This document shows positions 1-7,885 of a stretch of DNA of 64,000 bases, piece by piece. How positions within the stretch are numbered: the stretch's first letter is position 1; each line of letters starts with the position of its first letter. Origin of the DNA: Mycolicibacterium elephantis DSM 44368 (GTDB lineage: Bacteria > Actinomycetota > Actinomycetes > Mycobacteriales > Mycobacteriaceae). Location of the stretch: assembly GCF_004014805.1 (NCBI RefSeq), contig NZ_ATDN01000015.1, positions 1-64,000 of the forward strand. The letters run 5' to 3'. The notes under the pieces were generated by a model. That model was not told the DNA's origin. It did not search any database and worked only from the letters and a program-made list of their open reading frames with translations. The position numbers and the translations under genes are program-made.

Positions 1-2
1 GT

Positions 3-272
3 CAGGGACCGACACGCCGCCATCACTTACACCACTCCCCGGGACGTTCCCTCGGTCGCCTCCGCCTCTACTTACCGGCGCTCGAGGAGCGGGTCGGCAA
101 AATTGCGGATTCAGATGAGCGCGCCGCTGCACGCGAGTGGCTTGACTGGTGTAGTCGACAAATCGAAATGCGGGATCCACTAGCACGTCCGATCACAATG
201 CCGCCAATCGAGGCACCGGGGTTCACCGAATTGCAAGCCTTCCGTAAGCGTTTGGGCTTTGCCCATTGGTGA
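3..272 (+). CDS. hypothetical protein, C-terminal part
   Basis: An open frame enters from the left edge and ends at a TGA at 270-272. It is rich in charged residues (for example LEERVGKIADSDERAAAREW) and has no stop over 89 codons in a region where the other frames are broken, which suggests a real gene end. No domain is recognised. It lies convergent to the Rep-like gene at 419-1330. It could be a helical regulatory or phage-type protein; no function is proposed. Confidence 0.45.
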   Translation, partial: QGPTRRHHLHHSPGRSLGRLRLYLPALEERVGKIADSDERAAAREWLDWCSRQIEMRDPLARPITMPPIEAPGFTELQAFRKRLGFAHW

Positions 273-418
273 AGTCGCTCTCAACCTTGAGGCTCGATCG
301 ACTCTCGCCAGCGCTACCGCACGAGGTCTTGATCGATGGGATGAAACAGTGCGGCGACCGCCGACGCTCATCGACGCAGATCAAACACATCTGACGCGGC
401 CGAGCCATGAGCAGGTCA

Positions 419-1330
419 CTACTTCGACTTGGCGTCCCCGGACGGCGAAGCGTCCAGTTGTTGGACGAGTTCCCGCAGTCGCACCATGAGCTCGTCCTGC
501 GACAGAGCGTGAGCGGACGGACTGGGCTGCGTCTGCTTTTTCTTACCCTTGGCTGGATCGGATTGCTCGACCGCCGGCTCTAGCAGAGCTGCACCCGTGA
601 CGCGGTAGGTGCTGCGGACGCGGTCTACCGAGAAGGTCTTGCCCGGAGCTGGTGGGATCAACTTTCGCTCCACCGCCAATAGGCCAGCTTCCTGCAATTC
701 CCGTGTACCTCGTGCCCGAGTGGCGGATGACACGCCGTATCGGCCTGGGAACCTTTCCGTTGACCACCACACTGGGCCGCCTGGGTATTTCTGTTCGGCG
801 AGAACCGCGATAAGCATGGCGAGTCCTGGCGCCGAAAGCTGTTGCATCGTGCCCGACGTCCACATCTGAGCGGGAATCTGGAAGTAGAAGTCGCCGTTGG
901 TGCCACGCGGCACGGAATACGGTTGATCGCTTCCGTCCTCGCGCAGCAGAGTAACTCGCGGACATTCGCCGCGGCGTGGCTCGACGGTGATGAGCCGGAA
1001 TTCGGCAAGAGTCTTCAGCGCGTCGCTGACTCGGCGTGCGCCATTCTTCGACGGATCTGGAAGCGCAAGCAGTTGTGCCCATTTGCGCGCGGAGACCTCA
1101 GTGGCAAACGGCTTGGCCGAGCTGCGCCAGATGAGCGCCAGGTAGAGCTTCAGCAGAACCTCGCCGCCGCGCCCACCTATCGCAATCAGCTTGCCCATCG
1201 GAGCGCTTTTTCTTTCGTTCATGTCGCGGGCGAACACTGCGCGCACAGGCACGCTACGCCGCCTGCCCGACGACTGGTCGATTTCCACGGCCAGTTCGCA
1301 AGCCCGTTCAAAGTCCCTGGTCAATGCCAT
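419..1330 (-). CDS. Rep-like protein with two predicted winged-helix domains
   Basis: The product is 303 residues. Two stretches look like winged helices: about residues 56-130 (ends in the pattern LAEFRLITVEPRRG) and about 155-225 (contains RYGVSSATRARGTRELQEAGL). Two tandem winged helices are the layout of plasmid initiators of the RepA/RepB type, so a role in replication initiation or its control is inferred; a plain transcription regulator is the alternative. The last 60 residues are polar and Lys/Ser-rich. ATG at 1330 is chosen because AAGGTGG lies just upstream; GTG at 1336 is possible. A 6-1-6 palindrome 14 bases upstream suggests autoregulation. Confidence 0.6.
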   Translation of the reverse strand: MALTRDFERACELAVEIDQSSGRRRSVPVRAVFARDMNERKSAPMGKLIAIGGRGGEVLLKLYLALIWRSSAKPFATEVSARKWAQLLALPDPSKNGARRVSDALKTLAEFRLITVEPRRGECPRVTLLREDGSDQPYSVPRGTNGDFYFQIPAQMWTSGTMQQLSAPGLAMLIAVLAEQKYPGGPVWWSTERFPGRYGVSSATRARGTRELQEAGLLAVERKLIPPAPGKTFSVDRVRSTYRVTGAALLEPAVEQSDPAKGKKKQTQPSPSAHALSQDELMVRLRELVQQLDASPSGDAKSK

Positions 1331-1343
1331 TTCCACCTTCGCC

Positions 1344-1392
1344 GATAGCGGCTATCCTGACTATGTGTACGAGCAATAAGTTAGTCATAACT
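1344..1392. promoter_or_regulatory. operator-like palindromes upstream of the Rep-like gene
   Basis: GATAGC-g-GCTATC is a perfect 6-1-6 palindrome at 1344-1356. AGTTA-GTCA-TAACT at 1379-1392 is a second inverted repeat, and TGACTA (1358-1363) pairs with TAGTCA (1383-1388). The set lies between divergent genes (the Rep-like gene to the left, the gene at 1784 to the right). Binding by the Rep-like protein is inference. The rest of 1393-1783 shows no convincing gene. Confidence 0.4.
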
Positions 1393-1664
1393 AGTTCGAT
1401 GCTCAGAGGTCAGAGCGCCTGATCTACAAGCGTACCTCCAAACTATCTACAGACGCCACAGGAAGCTGGTGTCCCGCACTAACACACAGCTCAGCATAGC
1501 TATAGCCACCACGATCGTGTAGCGTCTCAATGTGTCCAAGGTCGCTGGGAAGGTATCTGAGGGATTTTGGTACAGCTGGCCAGAAAAGCATTCGCCACGT
1601 TGGCCAGGTTGGCGTCCAACTCGCGGGGACAGACATCCCCGGGGGGCCGGACCTGCAAAAAGAA

Positions 1665-1694
1665 TCAGGGAAGCCGCTGTAACGACTTCCCTGA
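1665..1694. repeat. 9-bp perfect inverted repeat (hairpin) in the 5' region of the 1784 gene
   Basis: TCAGGGAAG at 1665-1673 and CTTCCCTGA at 1686-1694 are perfect complements around a 12-base loop. There is no T-run after it, so it is not a classical terminator on either strand. It lies 89 bases upstream of the start at 1784 and could be an operator or an mRNA leader structure. Confidence 0.45.
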
Positions 1695-1783
1695 CCAGTT
1701 CGTCACCGTCCCTGGGACAGCCACGACCTGCACCTCAAGGCTACTGCGGACGGCGGCACTTCACCAAGGAAGGAGTACCGCGG

Positions 1784-2638
1784 ATGTCCGCAGTACCCAA
1801 CGCCACGGAGTGGCTTCAAGTTGTCCTGGTCGGTGACCACCAGACCGCGGAGCGGACGGAGATGCTGGAGGAGATGGCGGCGCGACATGACGCCGCGATA
1901 GCCGCCGTCTTCTCCTACGCGCCCGGAGAGGCTGCTGGCTGCCAGGAGCTTGCCGACATCGATCAACTTGTGTCGGCAATTGGCCATGCGATCAGGAGAA
2001 GGCTGCCCATCTGGATGCCGTACCCAATCGAGGACCTCGGACGCGAGCAACACTTCCGCCGTCTCGCCCTGGTGCTCCAGCGTCACGGCCTGAACATGCT
2101 TGCCGGCCCCGAGCTGATGCCGTGCCCCATTGACGGGGGCATGTCGGAGATCGACTTCGCCCTGCGGAGCGAGGTTCGAGCTGTCGACACCCTCGACCGC
2201 GCAGCGCTCGCTGCTGCGGCGGCTAGACCGCTCTTGCGTGAGATCGAAGCGACCCTGACTGCTACGGCGCTATCCGACCGCCAGGACGATCGCGTCGCGG
2301 TACCGATCGGACCAGAACGGCAGCCGGTCGAGCGCGGCGAGGAAGGATCGGCGGCGGTCGACAAGGCTGATTTGGACACCGAGGTCAGTCCCCCGCCCAC
2401 TCTTCCGCCGCCGCACGCGCCGTGGGTACTGCGGGAGCCATTGCTGCGGCGCTTCGCCACATGGTTGACCCGCAATTGCGGCCTAACCCAGGCCGCTGCA
2501 GCGCGGTGCCTCAGCGCTACGGGGCACCGAACGCCGCACGGTCGCTTGTGGCAACAGGCGACCGTCTCCGCATTGGTCAAGGGCCGATACGCCCGTTCAT
2601 GCGGAGGCGCGCGGCGGCGGGCTAGACGGATCCACTGA
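1784..2638 (+). CDS. recombinase-related DNA-binding protein without a catalytic serine
   Basis: The product is 284 residues; ATG at 1784 follows a strong ribosome site AAGGAAGGAG (1766-1775). The C-terminal part (about residues 215-275) contains the pattern AARCLSATGHRTPHGRLW followed by a tryptophan/valine helix, which resembles the recombinase domain of large serine recombinases (lnarGi.TprG..W...tV..ll). The N-terminal half has no recognisable Ser-active-site motif (no R-V-S context), so it is unlikely to cut DNA. It may be an accessory factor, a directionality factor or a DNA-binding regulator of the element. The middle (190-215) is Pro-rich. Function is inference. Confidence 0.6.
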   Translation: MSAVPNATEWLQVVLVGDHQTAERTEMLEEMAARHDAAIAAVFSYAPGEAAGCQELADIDQLVSAIGHAIRRRLPIWMPYPIEDLGREQHFRRLALVLQRHGLNMLAGPELMPCPIDGGMSEIDFALRSEVRAVDTLDRAALAAAAARPLLREIEATLTATALSDRQDDRVAVPIGPERQPVERGEEGSAAVDKADLDTEVSPPPTLPPPHAPWVLREPLLRRFATWLTRNCGLTQAAAARCLSATGHRTPHGRLWQQATVSALVKGRYARSCGGARRRARRIH

Positions 2639-3152
2639 CCGACCGGGGTGGCGCGTCGGCCCGATGGGCACGATGTCCGTCGAGCCTGCGCGCCCTCGAA
2701 CTGGATGCCATTCAAGTCACTCGACAGCCGGCGCTTTGCCGTGGCCGGCTACGAGAGCTCAGCTTGGGCAATAGCACTGATCACGTGATGGTCGTGCATA
2801 TTCGCTGCCCAAGGGGCCGCGGTGCTCCGAATCGGACTTGAAAACCCGTACATGAATAGGCAGCCGCATAACCGACCGGTCAAACGCTCCGGGGGCGGGG
2901 GTAACCCCCCTGGGGTGCTGGGTCGGCGGCGTGCGGTAGCCCCGCACAGGCGGGGGTGCGCTCACTCAACTCGGCCTAGTGGCTGAAGCGGGGTCTGCTC
3001 TCACGACCGCATCCCGGTTCCGGTGCCGCACCCCGTGTCTGATACCGACTCGCTAAAGAACGCGCTAGGGACCTGGAGAAGTACGACACGCGAATCAACC
3101 ACCTAGCCCAAACCCCATCGCGAAGCGCGGGCACGTAGCCGTCCTCTACGGT

Positions 3153-3410
3153 TCAGCGGTCCTTGCGTCGGGGCCGAACTGTCCACGCGCTGGGTTTCCG
3201 CGACCGGAAAGTCTCACCGGCGAGGATCCGGGAAGAGTCCGGGATTGCAGGACCGTTAGAGGCCGGCTTGTACTCCTTTTTGGGCGGAGCCTGAATGTTC
3301 CTCCCGGACGGCTTTGACCCCAAGCCGTCCTTCCCAGCCGCCCGCGACTTCTGAGTCTCAGACTTCGGGGTTTTCTCGCCTCTGCTCATGCCGTTCAACG
3401 TAACTGTCAT
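3153..3410 (-). CDS. possible small basic protein
   Basis: An 85-codon frame rich in Lys, Arg, Ser and Pro (start at 3410, or at an inner Met at 3389). No ribosome site is clear at either start and no domain is recognised. The composition fits a small disordered, nucleic-acid-binding protein, but it may equally be noncoding. It is listed because it is the only plausible frame in this gene-poor stretch. Confidence 0.25.
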   Translation of the reverse strand: MTVTLNGMSRGEKTPKSETQKSRAAGKDGLGSKPSGRNIQAPPKKEYKPASNGPAIPDSSRILAGETFRSRKPSAWTVRPRRKDR

Positions 3411-3615
3411 CGCCGCCAGCTCGGAGGGTTCGCTTATGAGCTAGAGCCTTGTACGGCAGATCGGCGGAGTTGAACGGTTCGGTGGGGCGCTGTGCACTGT
3501 GCCGTACTGGCGTCTCGCGGCCACGCTGAGGATCGAATGCCCATCTGGGGTACACCCGTGCTGGACAGCCTCCACAACTGTCTACAGCGTCAAACTAGAG
3601 TCCGTAAACCATTAT

Positions 3616-3655
3616 TTGACATACTGTCCAATGGGGTCTAAAAGTCCATATAGAC
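3616..3655 (+). promoter_or_regulatory. putative promoter / res-like site of the small resolvase
   Basis: TTGACA at 3616-3621 fits a -35 box, but no good -10 stands at the usual spacing (TATAGA at 3649 is too far). The stretch contains two small inverted repeats, GACA-TAC-TGTC (3618-3628) and GTCTA-10-TAGAC (3636-3655). Resolvases of this family bind paired half-sites upstream of their own gene, so this may be both the promoter and the recombination/operator site. Confidence 0.4.
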
Positions 3656-3682
3656 AGACGGTCAGGCGAGGAAGCGGGAGGC

Positions 3683-4231
3683 ATGGGACATCGCGTCGGG
3701 TATCAGCGAGTCAGCACGGTCGATCAGAACACCGCTCGCCAGCTCGACGGCGTGCAACTGGACAAGGTGTTCACCGATAAGGCCAGTGGCATGGACACCA
3801 AGCGCCCAGAACTGGCACGGGCGCTGGAGTACGTCCGCGAAGGAGACACGCTCGTCGTCCACAGCATGGACCGCCTCGCTCGCAACCTTGAAGACCTCCG
3901 CCGGATTGTCCGTGAACTGACCGGCAAGGGTGTCCGTGTTGAGTTCGTCAAGGAGTCTCTCGCCTTCACGGGCGAGGACTCGGCCATGAACACCCTGCTT
4001 CTGTCGATGCTTGGTGCCGTCGCAGAGTTCGAACGGTCGATGATTCTTGAGCGTCAACGCGAGGGGATCGCCCTCGCCAAGGCTGCAGGGAAGTACACGG
4101 GCCGTAAAGCGGCCCTGACACGTGCCCAGGCCGCCAAACTGCGTGAGCGATTGGCGGGCGGCGAGTCGGTCACGGCTCTGGCTCGGGATTACGGCATCAG
4201 CAGGCAAACCGTCTACAACTACGCCGGGTGA
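3683..4231 (+). CDS. small serine recombinase (resolvase/invertase type)
   Basis: The product is 182 residues, the usual size of Tn3-type resolvases and DNA invertases. The N-terminal catalytic domain shows the active Ser11 in YQRVST, the arginine motif DRLAR (63-67) and the conserved FERSMILERQREG helix near 124. The C-terminus (about 146-182) is a helix-turn-helix ending in ISRQTVYNY. ATG at 3683 follows GGGAG. It would cut and rejoin DNA at paired res-type sites, for example resolving dimers of the element. It converges with the primase-polymerase gene, the two stop codons being one base apart. It is separate from the large integrase at 5881-7524. Confidence 0.9.
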   Translation: MGHRVGYQRVSTVDQNTARQLDGVQLDKVFTDKASGMDTKRPELARALEYVREGDTLVVHSMDRLARNLEDLRRIVRELTGKGVRVEFVKESLAFTGEDSAMNTLLLSMLGAVAEFERSMILERQREGIALAKAAGKYTGRKAALTRAQAAKLRERLAGGESVTALARDYGISRQTVYNYAG

Positions 4232-4232
4232 G

Positions 4233-5771
4233 CTACAGGATTCCCAACTGCCTCATCAGTTCGTCTTCTTCCTCTCGCCGTCGACGTTCGTCGTCTTCGT
4301 AGATCGCCGGTCCCTCATCCGGCGGTGCGTCTCCTCGTGGCCGGGACCGTTCTTCCTCTATCCGCGCGGCGAGGCGGGCCTTCCTCACCACCGCTCCCCG
4401 GCTGACCGCAAGCGGGTCGGCTATGTCGTCGATCTCAGACGGCAGGTTGTAGACCCTGCCGTCACGTTCCAACAATCCGGTATCAACTAGGACTGTCAGC
4501 GCCTCACGCGTTGCATCGAGACTCATCCCACCCGCCTTTGCGATCGCACTCGCACGGCGGACACCAACGCTCACCAAATCGAACACTTGAGAGTGACGGC
4601 CCGTTAAGCCGTCACCCAACCAAACAAGATGAAGGGGGTCTACTGATGACTCCCTGGGGGGAGTCATCTCCTTACTTAGAACTGTGGTCATTTCCCCCAC
4701 CACTGGGGCGTACTCCTGGCTCCCGTCGTCTGCAGCCCCAACGACACACAACCGGCCAGACTTCACCAGTCTCTCCAGGGCGGCGGATACCGTCTTCGGC
4801 TCCAAACCTGTCAAGAGTGCCAGCGTTCGCACGCTGGCCGCTGTGGTCATGGTATGGCCATCCCTGCACCGCTGCACAACGGCGAGAAACACCTTCCGGT
4901 CCGTGGTGCCGGACCGACCCCTCCAAGTCCCGAACCGGGCTGACTGCCACGCCGTCAGCAGAGCTTCCCGGACGTACTTGGATCTCCTGATCAGTGAGCC
5001 AGGCGCAGCAGAATCGCCGTACTTCTCCAATGCGCTCTTGACCGCACTCTGGATCCAGCTCTCATCGTCGCCGAGGTAGGCAGCCATGAGCATGTCGGCA
5101 CCCTTAGCTCCCTTCAACCGGATCACAATTGGAGCAACCTCAGTGAATACATCGTTCCGGCTGCCACCGGGAGCGTCGCCGAAACGCTCCACAAGCCTCG
5201 TAACCAAATCATCGTCGTTCCGGCCTTCGTCACGGTCGTCCGCGTCTCCGGTCACTACTTCGGAGGCCAGGCCGACGATCTCGCCTTTGTCAACAGCGGC
5301 CAGAAGGCCCAGGGGCGCCGGGGCCGGCTCACGATCGTCGGTCAGTTCGTACTTGCGATCCACGCCGTCAGCGCCGGTGACGACGCTGCCGGGGAGCAGT
5401 ACCGAATGCGGTATGTCAATGCCCGGGCCAAGCCCTCGCCCGCTCAGGCGAACGTCGCTTGGAATCGTGAACAACAGATGCGTGCCGAACCCAGCGGGAT
5501 GCGGTGTCGATGTGCGAACGGTCCTGGTTTCGGGCAGGTCCGGGAAGCGTCTACGCAAAGCCTCCACGGACCCGCCGTTCTTCGGATCAACGTCCACGAT
5601 TAGCAACCGGCCAGAACCGTTGATTACTTTGGCGTTTCGCAACAGCATTGAGACATTCCGACGAGTGGCTTCGACCGTCCAACCGCCGCACCCTTTGCGG
5701 GTGCTTTTAGTCTTCCCGTAGCCGGGAACAACGACACAACCTCGGTCCAAGTAGAACCGCAAGTACTTCAT
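4233..5771 (-). CDS. primase-polymerase (AEP superfamily) with C-terminal helix-turn-helix region
   Basis: The product is 512 residues from ATG 5771 (TTG at 5795 is possible). The N-terminal domain (about 1-150) carries the three AEP motifs: D60-x-D62 in LLIVDVDPKNGG, the x-H motif GTH98LLF, and D119 in GPGIDI. These bind metal and nucleotide in Prim-Pol proteins of plasmids and phages. Residues 190-290 resemble the helical region found behind Prim-Pol domains. The C-terminal half (about 300-430) has two helix-turn-helix-like stretches, and the end is a charged coil. No helicase Walker motifs are seen, so a separate or host helicase would be needed. It probably primes or copies element DNA after excision. 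The operon status is unclear; the integrase lies upstream on the same strand. Confidence 0.75.
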   Translation of the reverse strand: MKYLRFYLDRGCVVVPGYGKTKSTRKGCGGWTVEATRRNVSMLLRNAKVINGSGRLLIVDVDPKNGGSVEALRRRFPDLPETRTVRTSTPHPAGFGTHLLFTIPSDVRLSGRGLGPGIDIPHSVLLPGSVVTGADGVDRKYELTDDREPAPAPLGLLAAVDKGEIVGLASEVVTGDADDRDEGRNDDDLVTRLVERFGDAPGGSRNDVFTEVAPIVIRLKGAKGADMLMAAYLGDDESWIQSAVKSALEKYGDSAAPGSLIRRSKYVREALLTAWQSARFGTWRGRSGTTDRKVFLAVVQRCRDGHTMTTAASVRTLALLTGLEPKTVSAALERLVKSGRLCVVGAADDGSQEYAPVVGEMTTVLSKEMTPPRESSVDPLHLVWLGDGLTGRHSQVFDLVSVGVRRASAIAKAGGMSLDATREALTVLVDTGLLERDGRVYNLPSEIDDIADPLAVSRGAVVRKARLAARIEEERSRPRGDAPPDEGPAIYEDDERRRREEEDELMRQLGIL

Positions 5772-5880
5772 CGCGGGCACAGGGCGTCCACCCAACTAGT
5801 ATCCGCACTGACGTGCGCCGGAGGGCCCAGCCAGGGGTACGAGCGGCCGCAAGATGGCGTGCACAGCGAACTGGAACTAT

Positions 5881-7524
5881 TCACCGCTGAGCTTCGGCGA
5901 CCGGGACATCTGACGCTAGGCCGAAAGTTTGTGACCTCTGCCCATCGGGGCTGACCAACACCACGCCGTCGCCGCTCAGCTCCATACCCGCTACGCCGTT
6001 CTTCCCCATGGCTTCGAAAACTTCCTGCCATTGAGCCGCCGCTCCGCTGGCGTTCAGCTGCTGCGTAAGTGTGCCGAGGTCTCCGAGGTCTACATTGATT
6101 CCCTGACGGCCGAACTCGGCTCTCACGTTCATCGTTCGGAGCCAGACATTCCTCGCGGTCACGTCCTGGCGCTCCCACCAGTCGCCGAATCTCTCGCCGG
6201 TCGGCCTCCACGTCCAGCCAGCAGGCGTTACTTCATCGGCGGATAGTTTCTCCTGGCGAGCTACGAGGCCTTCGATCCGGGCCATTAGAGCGTCGTATTG
6301 CGGTGTTCCGGCGCGAAAGGCCGGGGTACCGATAAAGCTGGTTACCTCCACCAGTTCGGCGTTGATCTCTTCCAGCTCTGCTGAGTTGTCAGACCCGGAA
6401 TCCCACACCCGCTCAAGGCGTTCCGAGTCACCGAGCAACGCGAGTATCGCGCCCTCTACGAGCAGATCGAGTTCGTCTGCGCGGGTGGTTCTATTGCCGC
6501 ATTTGACGGCTTGAGTCATCGACTTGCATCTGTACCGGGGGAACTGGCTATGGCTGCCGCCGTTGAACTTGTAGGCGGGCTTCCCGCAGATCCCGCAGTG
6601 GAGCACACGCAAGAGCAGCGACGACGAGCGCTCGGTCGGCTCACCGCGCGTGGACCTGCTGTCCAGTTCCACCCGTAGCCGCTCGAATACCTCGCGGGTC
6701 AAGATCGGCTCAGCACGGACGATCGGGGAGCCGTCATCACCGCGGATCGACTTGCCGTGGGCGTCGGTTACACGTCCGAGCATCGCCTCACTAAGTAGTG
6801 ACCGTTTCAGCGGAGTCACGCTCCACGCCCTTCCCTTCGTCGGCTTGCCTTGCCGTTTCAAGGTGTGATCCTTCGGGGTGGGAACGCCCCGACGGGTCAA
6901 GTCGTGGGCGATCCGCTGTAGCGGCTCTCCGTCGACCACGCGACCTGCAACCTCGTGAATCACCTGGACCTGTTCGGCATCCTGGACCAAACGCCAAGTC
7001 CCATCGATCTTTTCGGGTCGGTATCCCCATGGTGGTTGTGATCCCCGATACCTGCCCGCCCTGATGCTGTGGCGGGCAGTCGAGGCATTGCGCTCCGAGA
7101 TGGCCTCCAGCTCCATCTGCGCGACCGTGCCCATCAGCGCGATGACGACACCAGCGAACGGTGTAGTGGTGTCGAAGTGCTGCTCTGTAGCCGACACGAG
7201 CGTCTTCCCGTGGTCGTCACACCAATACACAAGCTCTTGCAGGTGGCGCAGCGACCGGGTGAACCTGTCAACTCGGTACGAGATCAGCACGTCGAACTTA
7301 TCGGTGTGTTCATGCAGCCAGCTCGACAGTTGGGGCCTCTTCTTACGGTCGAACGGATCGACCGCACCGGACACGTCTAGATCTTCGGCAACGCCGATCT
7401 CGTCGTAGCCGCGTTGCGCGATCAGCTCCCGACAGACCGCAAGCTGGCGTTCGGGGGAGGTAGTAGTGTCGGTGACTCGCGAGAGTCGAGTAACGATGAG
7501 TGCCCGTTTGACCAGCTCAACCAT
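5881..7524 (-). CDS. int: large serine integrase, Bxb1-like
   Basis: The product is 547 residues. The N-terminal catalytic domain has Ser15 in TRLSRV, the stretch TTSPERQL, DLDVSGAVDPFDRK and YRVDRFTRS (84-91), followed by TTTPFAGVVIALMGTVAQME. This is near-identical in layout to the Bxb1 gp35 integrase. The zinc ribbon has C310, C313, C333 and C342, then a coiled coil (about 380-435). It is some 45 residues longer than Bxb1 at the C-terminus. It should join attP to attB in groEL1, and the groEL1 stub at 9839-9916 fits this. The start is ATG 7524 with an AT-rich TATATTTAAG just upstream and no clear ribosome site, so the mRNA may be nearly leaderless. Confidence 0.95.
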   Translation of the reverse strand: MVELVKRALIVTRLSRVTDTTTSPERQLAVCRELIAQRGYDEIGVAEDLDVSGAVDPFDRKKRPQLSSWLHEHTDKFDVLISYRVDRFTRSLRHLQELVYWCDDHGKTLVSATEQHFDTTTPFAGVVIALMGTVAQMELEAISERNASTARHSIRAGRYRGSQPPWGYRPEKIDGTWRLVQDAEQVQVIHEVAGRVVDGEPLQRIAHDLTRRGVPTPKDHTLKRQGKPTKGRAWSVTPLKRSLLSEAMLGRVTDAHGKSIRGDDGSPIVRAEPILTREVFERLRVELDSRSTRGEPTERSSSLLLRVLHCGICGKPAYKFNGGSHSQFPRYRCKSMTQAVKCGNRTTRADELDLLVEGAILALLGDSERLERVWDSGSDNSAELEEINAELVEVTSFIGTPAFRAGTPQYDALMARIEGLVARQEKLSADEVTPAGWTWRPTGERFGDWWERQDVTARNVWLRTMNVRAEFGRQGINVDLGDLGTLTQQLNASGAAAQWQEVFEAMGKNGVAGMELSGDGVVLVSPDGQRSQTFGLASDVPVAEAQR

Positions 7525-7885
7525 GGCTTAAATATAAACCACCGAGGCCTATGTCGTCGGCAAGCTGCCGAGCCGGAGGAGGGCAGTCATGGTCACGGAC
7601 ATCACCACTGCGAGGTACTGAGGCGAAACGCCCCGATCCTGTTGGTCCGGGGGCGTCTCGGCGCGATGTCTCTCCCGCGGATCGGTGAGCTGGTTCGTCA
7701 GCTCCGCTGAGTACGAAGCTTTGAATCGGCTCCACGAGCGACATCCATTGCTCGGTCGGGTCCAGTGTTTGCGCCACTCTGAAGCTTCTGGATCACTCCT
7801 CCATTGATATACGCCCGTCGCGACATATCGTGTAGTCCACGAAACGCGTTCGACTGTCGAGCGGAGTTCGTCGAAGGGGGAGCAC
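7525..7885. other. intergenic region between integrase and protease
   Basis: It holds the divergent promoters of the integrase (AT-rich TATATTTAA near 7532) and of the protease operon. A very strong ribosome site (GGAGGAG at 7575-7581) precedes an ATG at 7584-7586 that opens only a ten-codon frame, possibly a leader peptide. No other gene-like frame is convincing. Confidence 0.4.

Larger units (their letters stand above)
2639..3682. other. gene-poor stretch of the element
   Basis: About 1 kb with no strong gene. Visible items are a 10-bp palindrome ATCACGTGAT (2780-2789), GGGGG-taa-CCCCC (2897-2909), a short frame at 3043-3138 that reads like the tail of a coiled-coil protein (LAKERARDLEKYDTRINHLA) but starts right after a stop codon, the weak gene at 3153-3410, and the resolvase upstream region at 3616-3655. 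It may be a decayed part of the element or an origin region. Confidence 0.4.

Noticed and set aside
2890..2910. G-run / C-run as an origin or G-quadruplex
   Set aside because: Only one short G-run pair with a 3-base loop; too little to support either claim.
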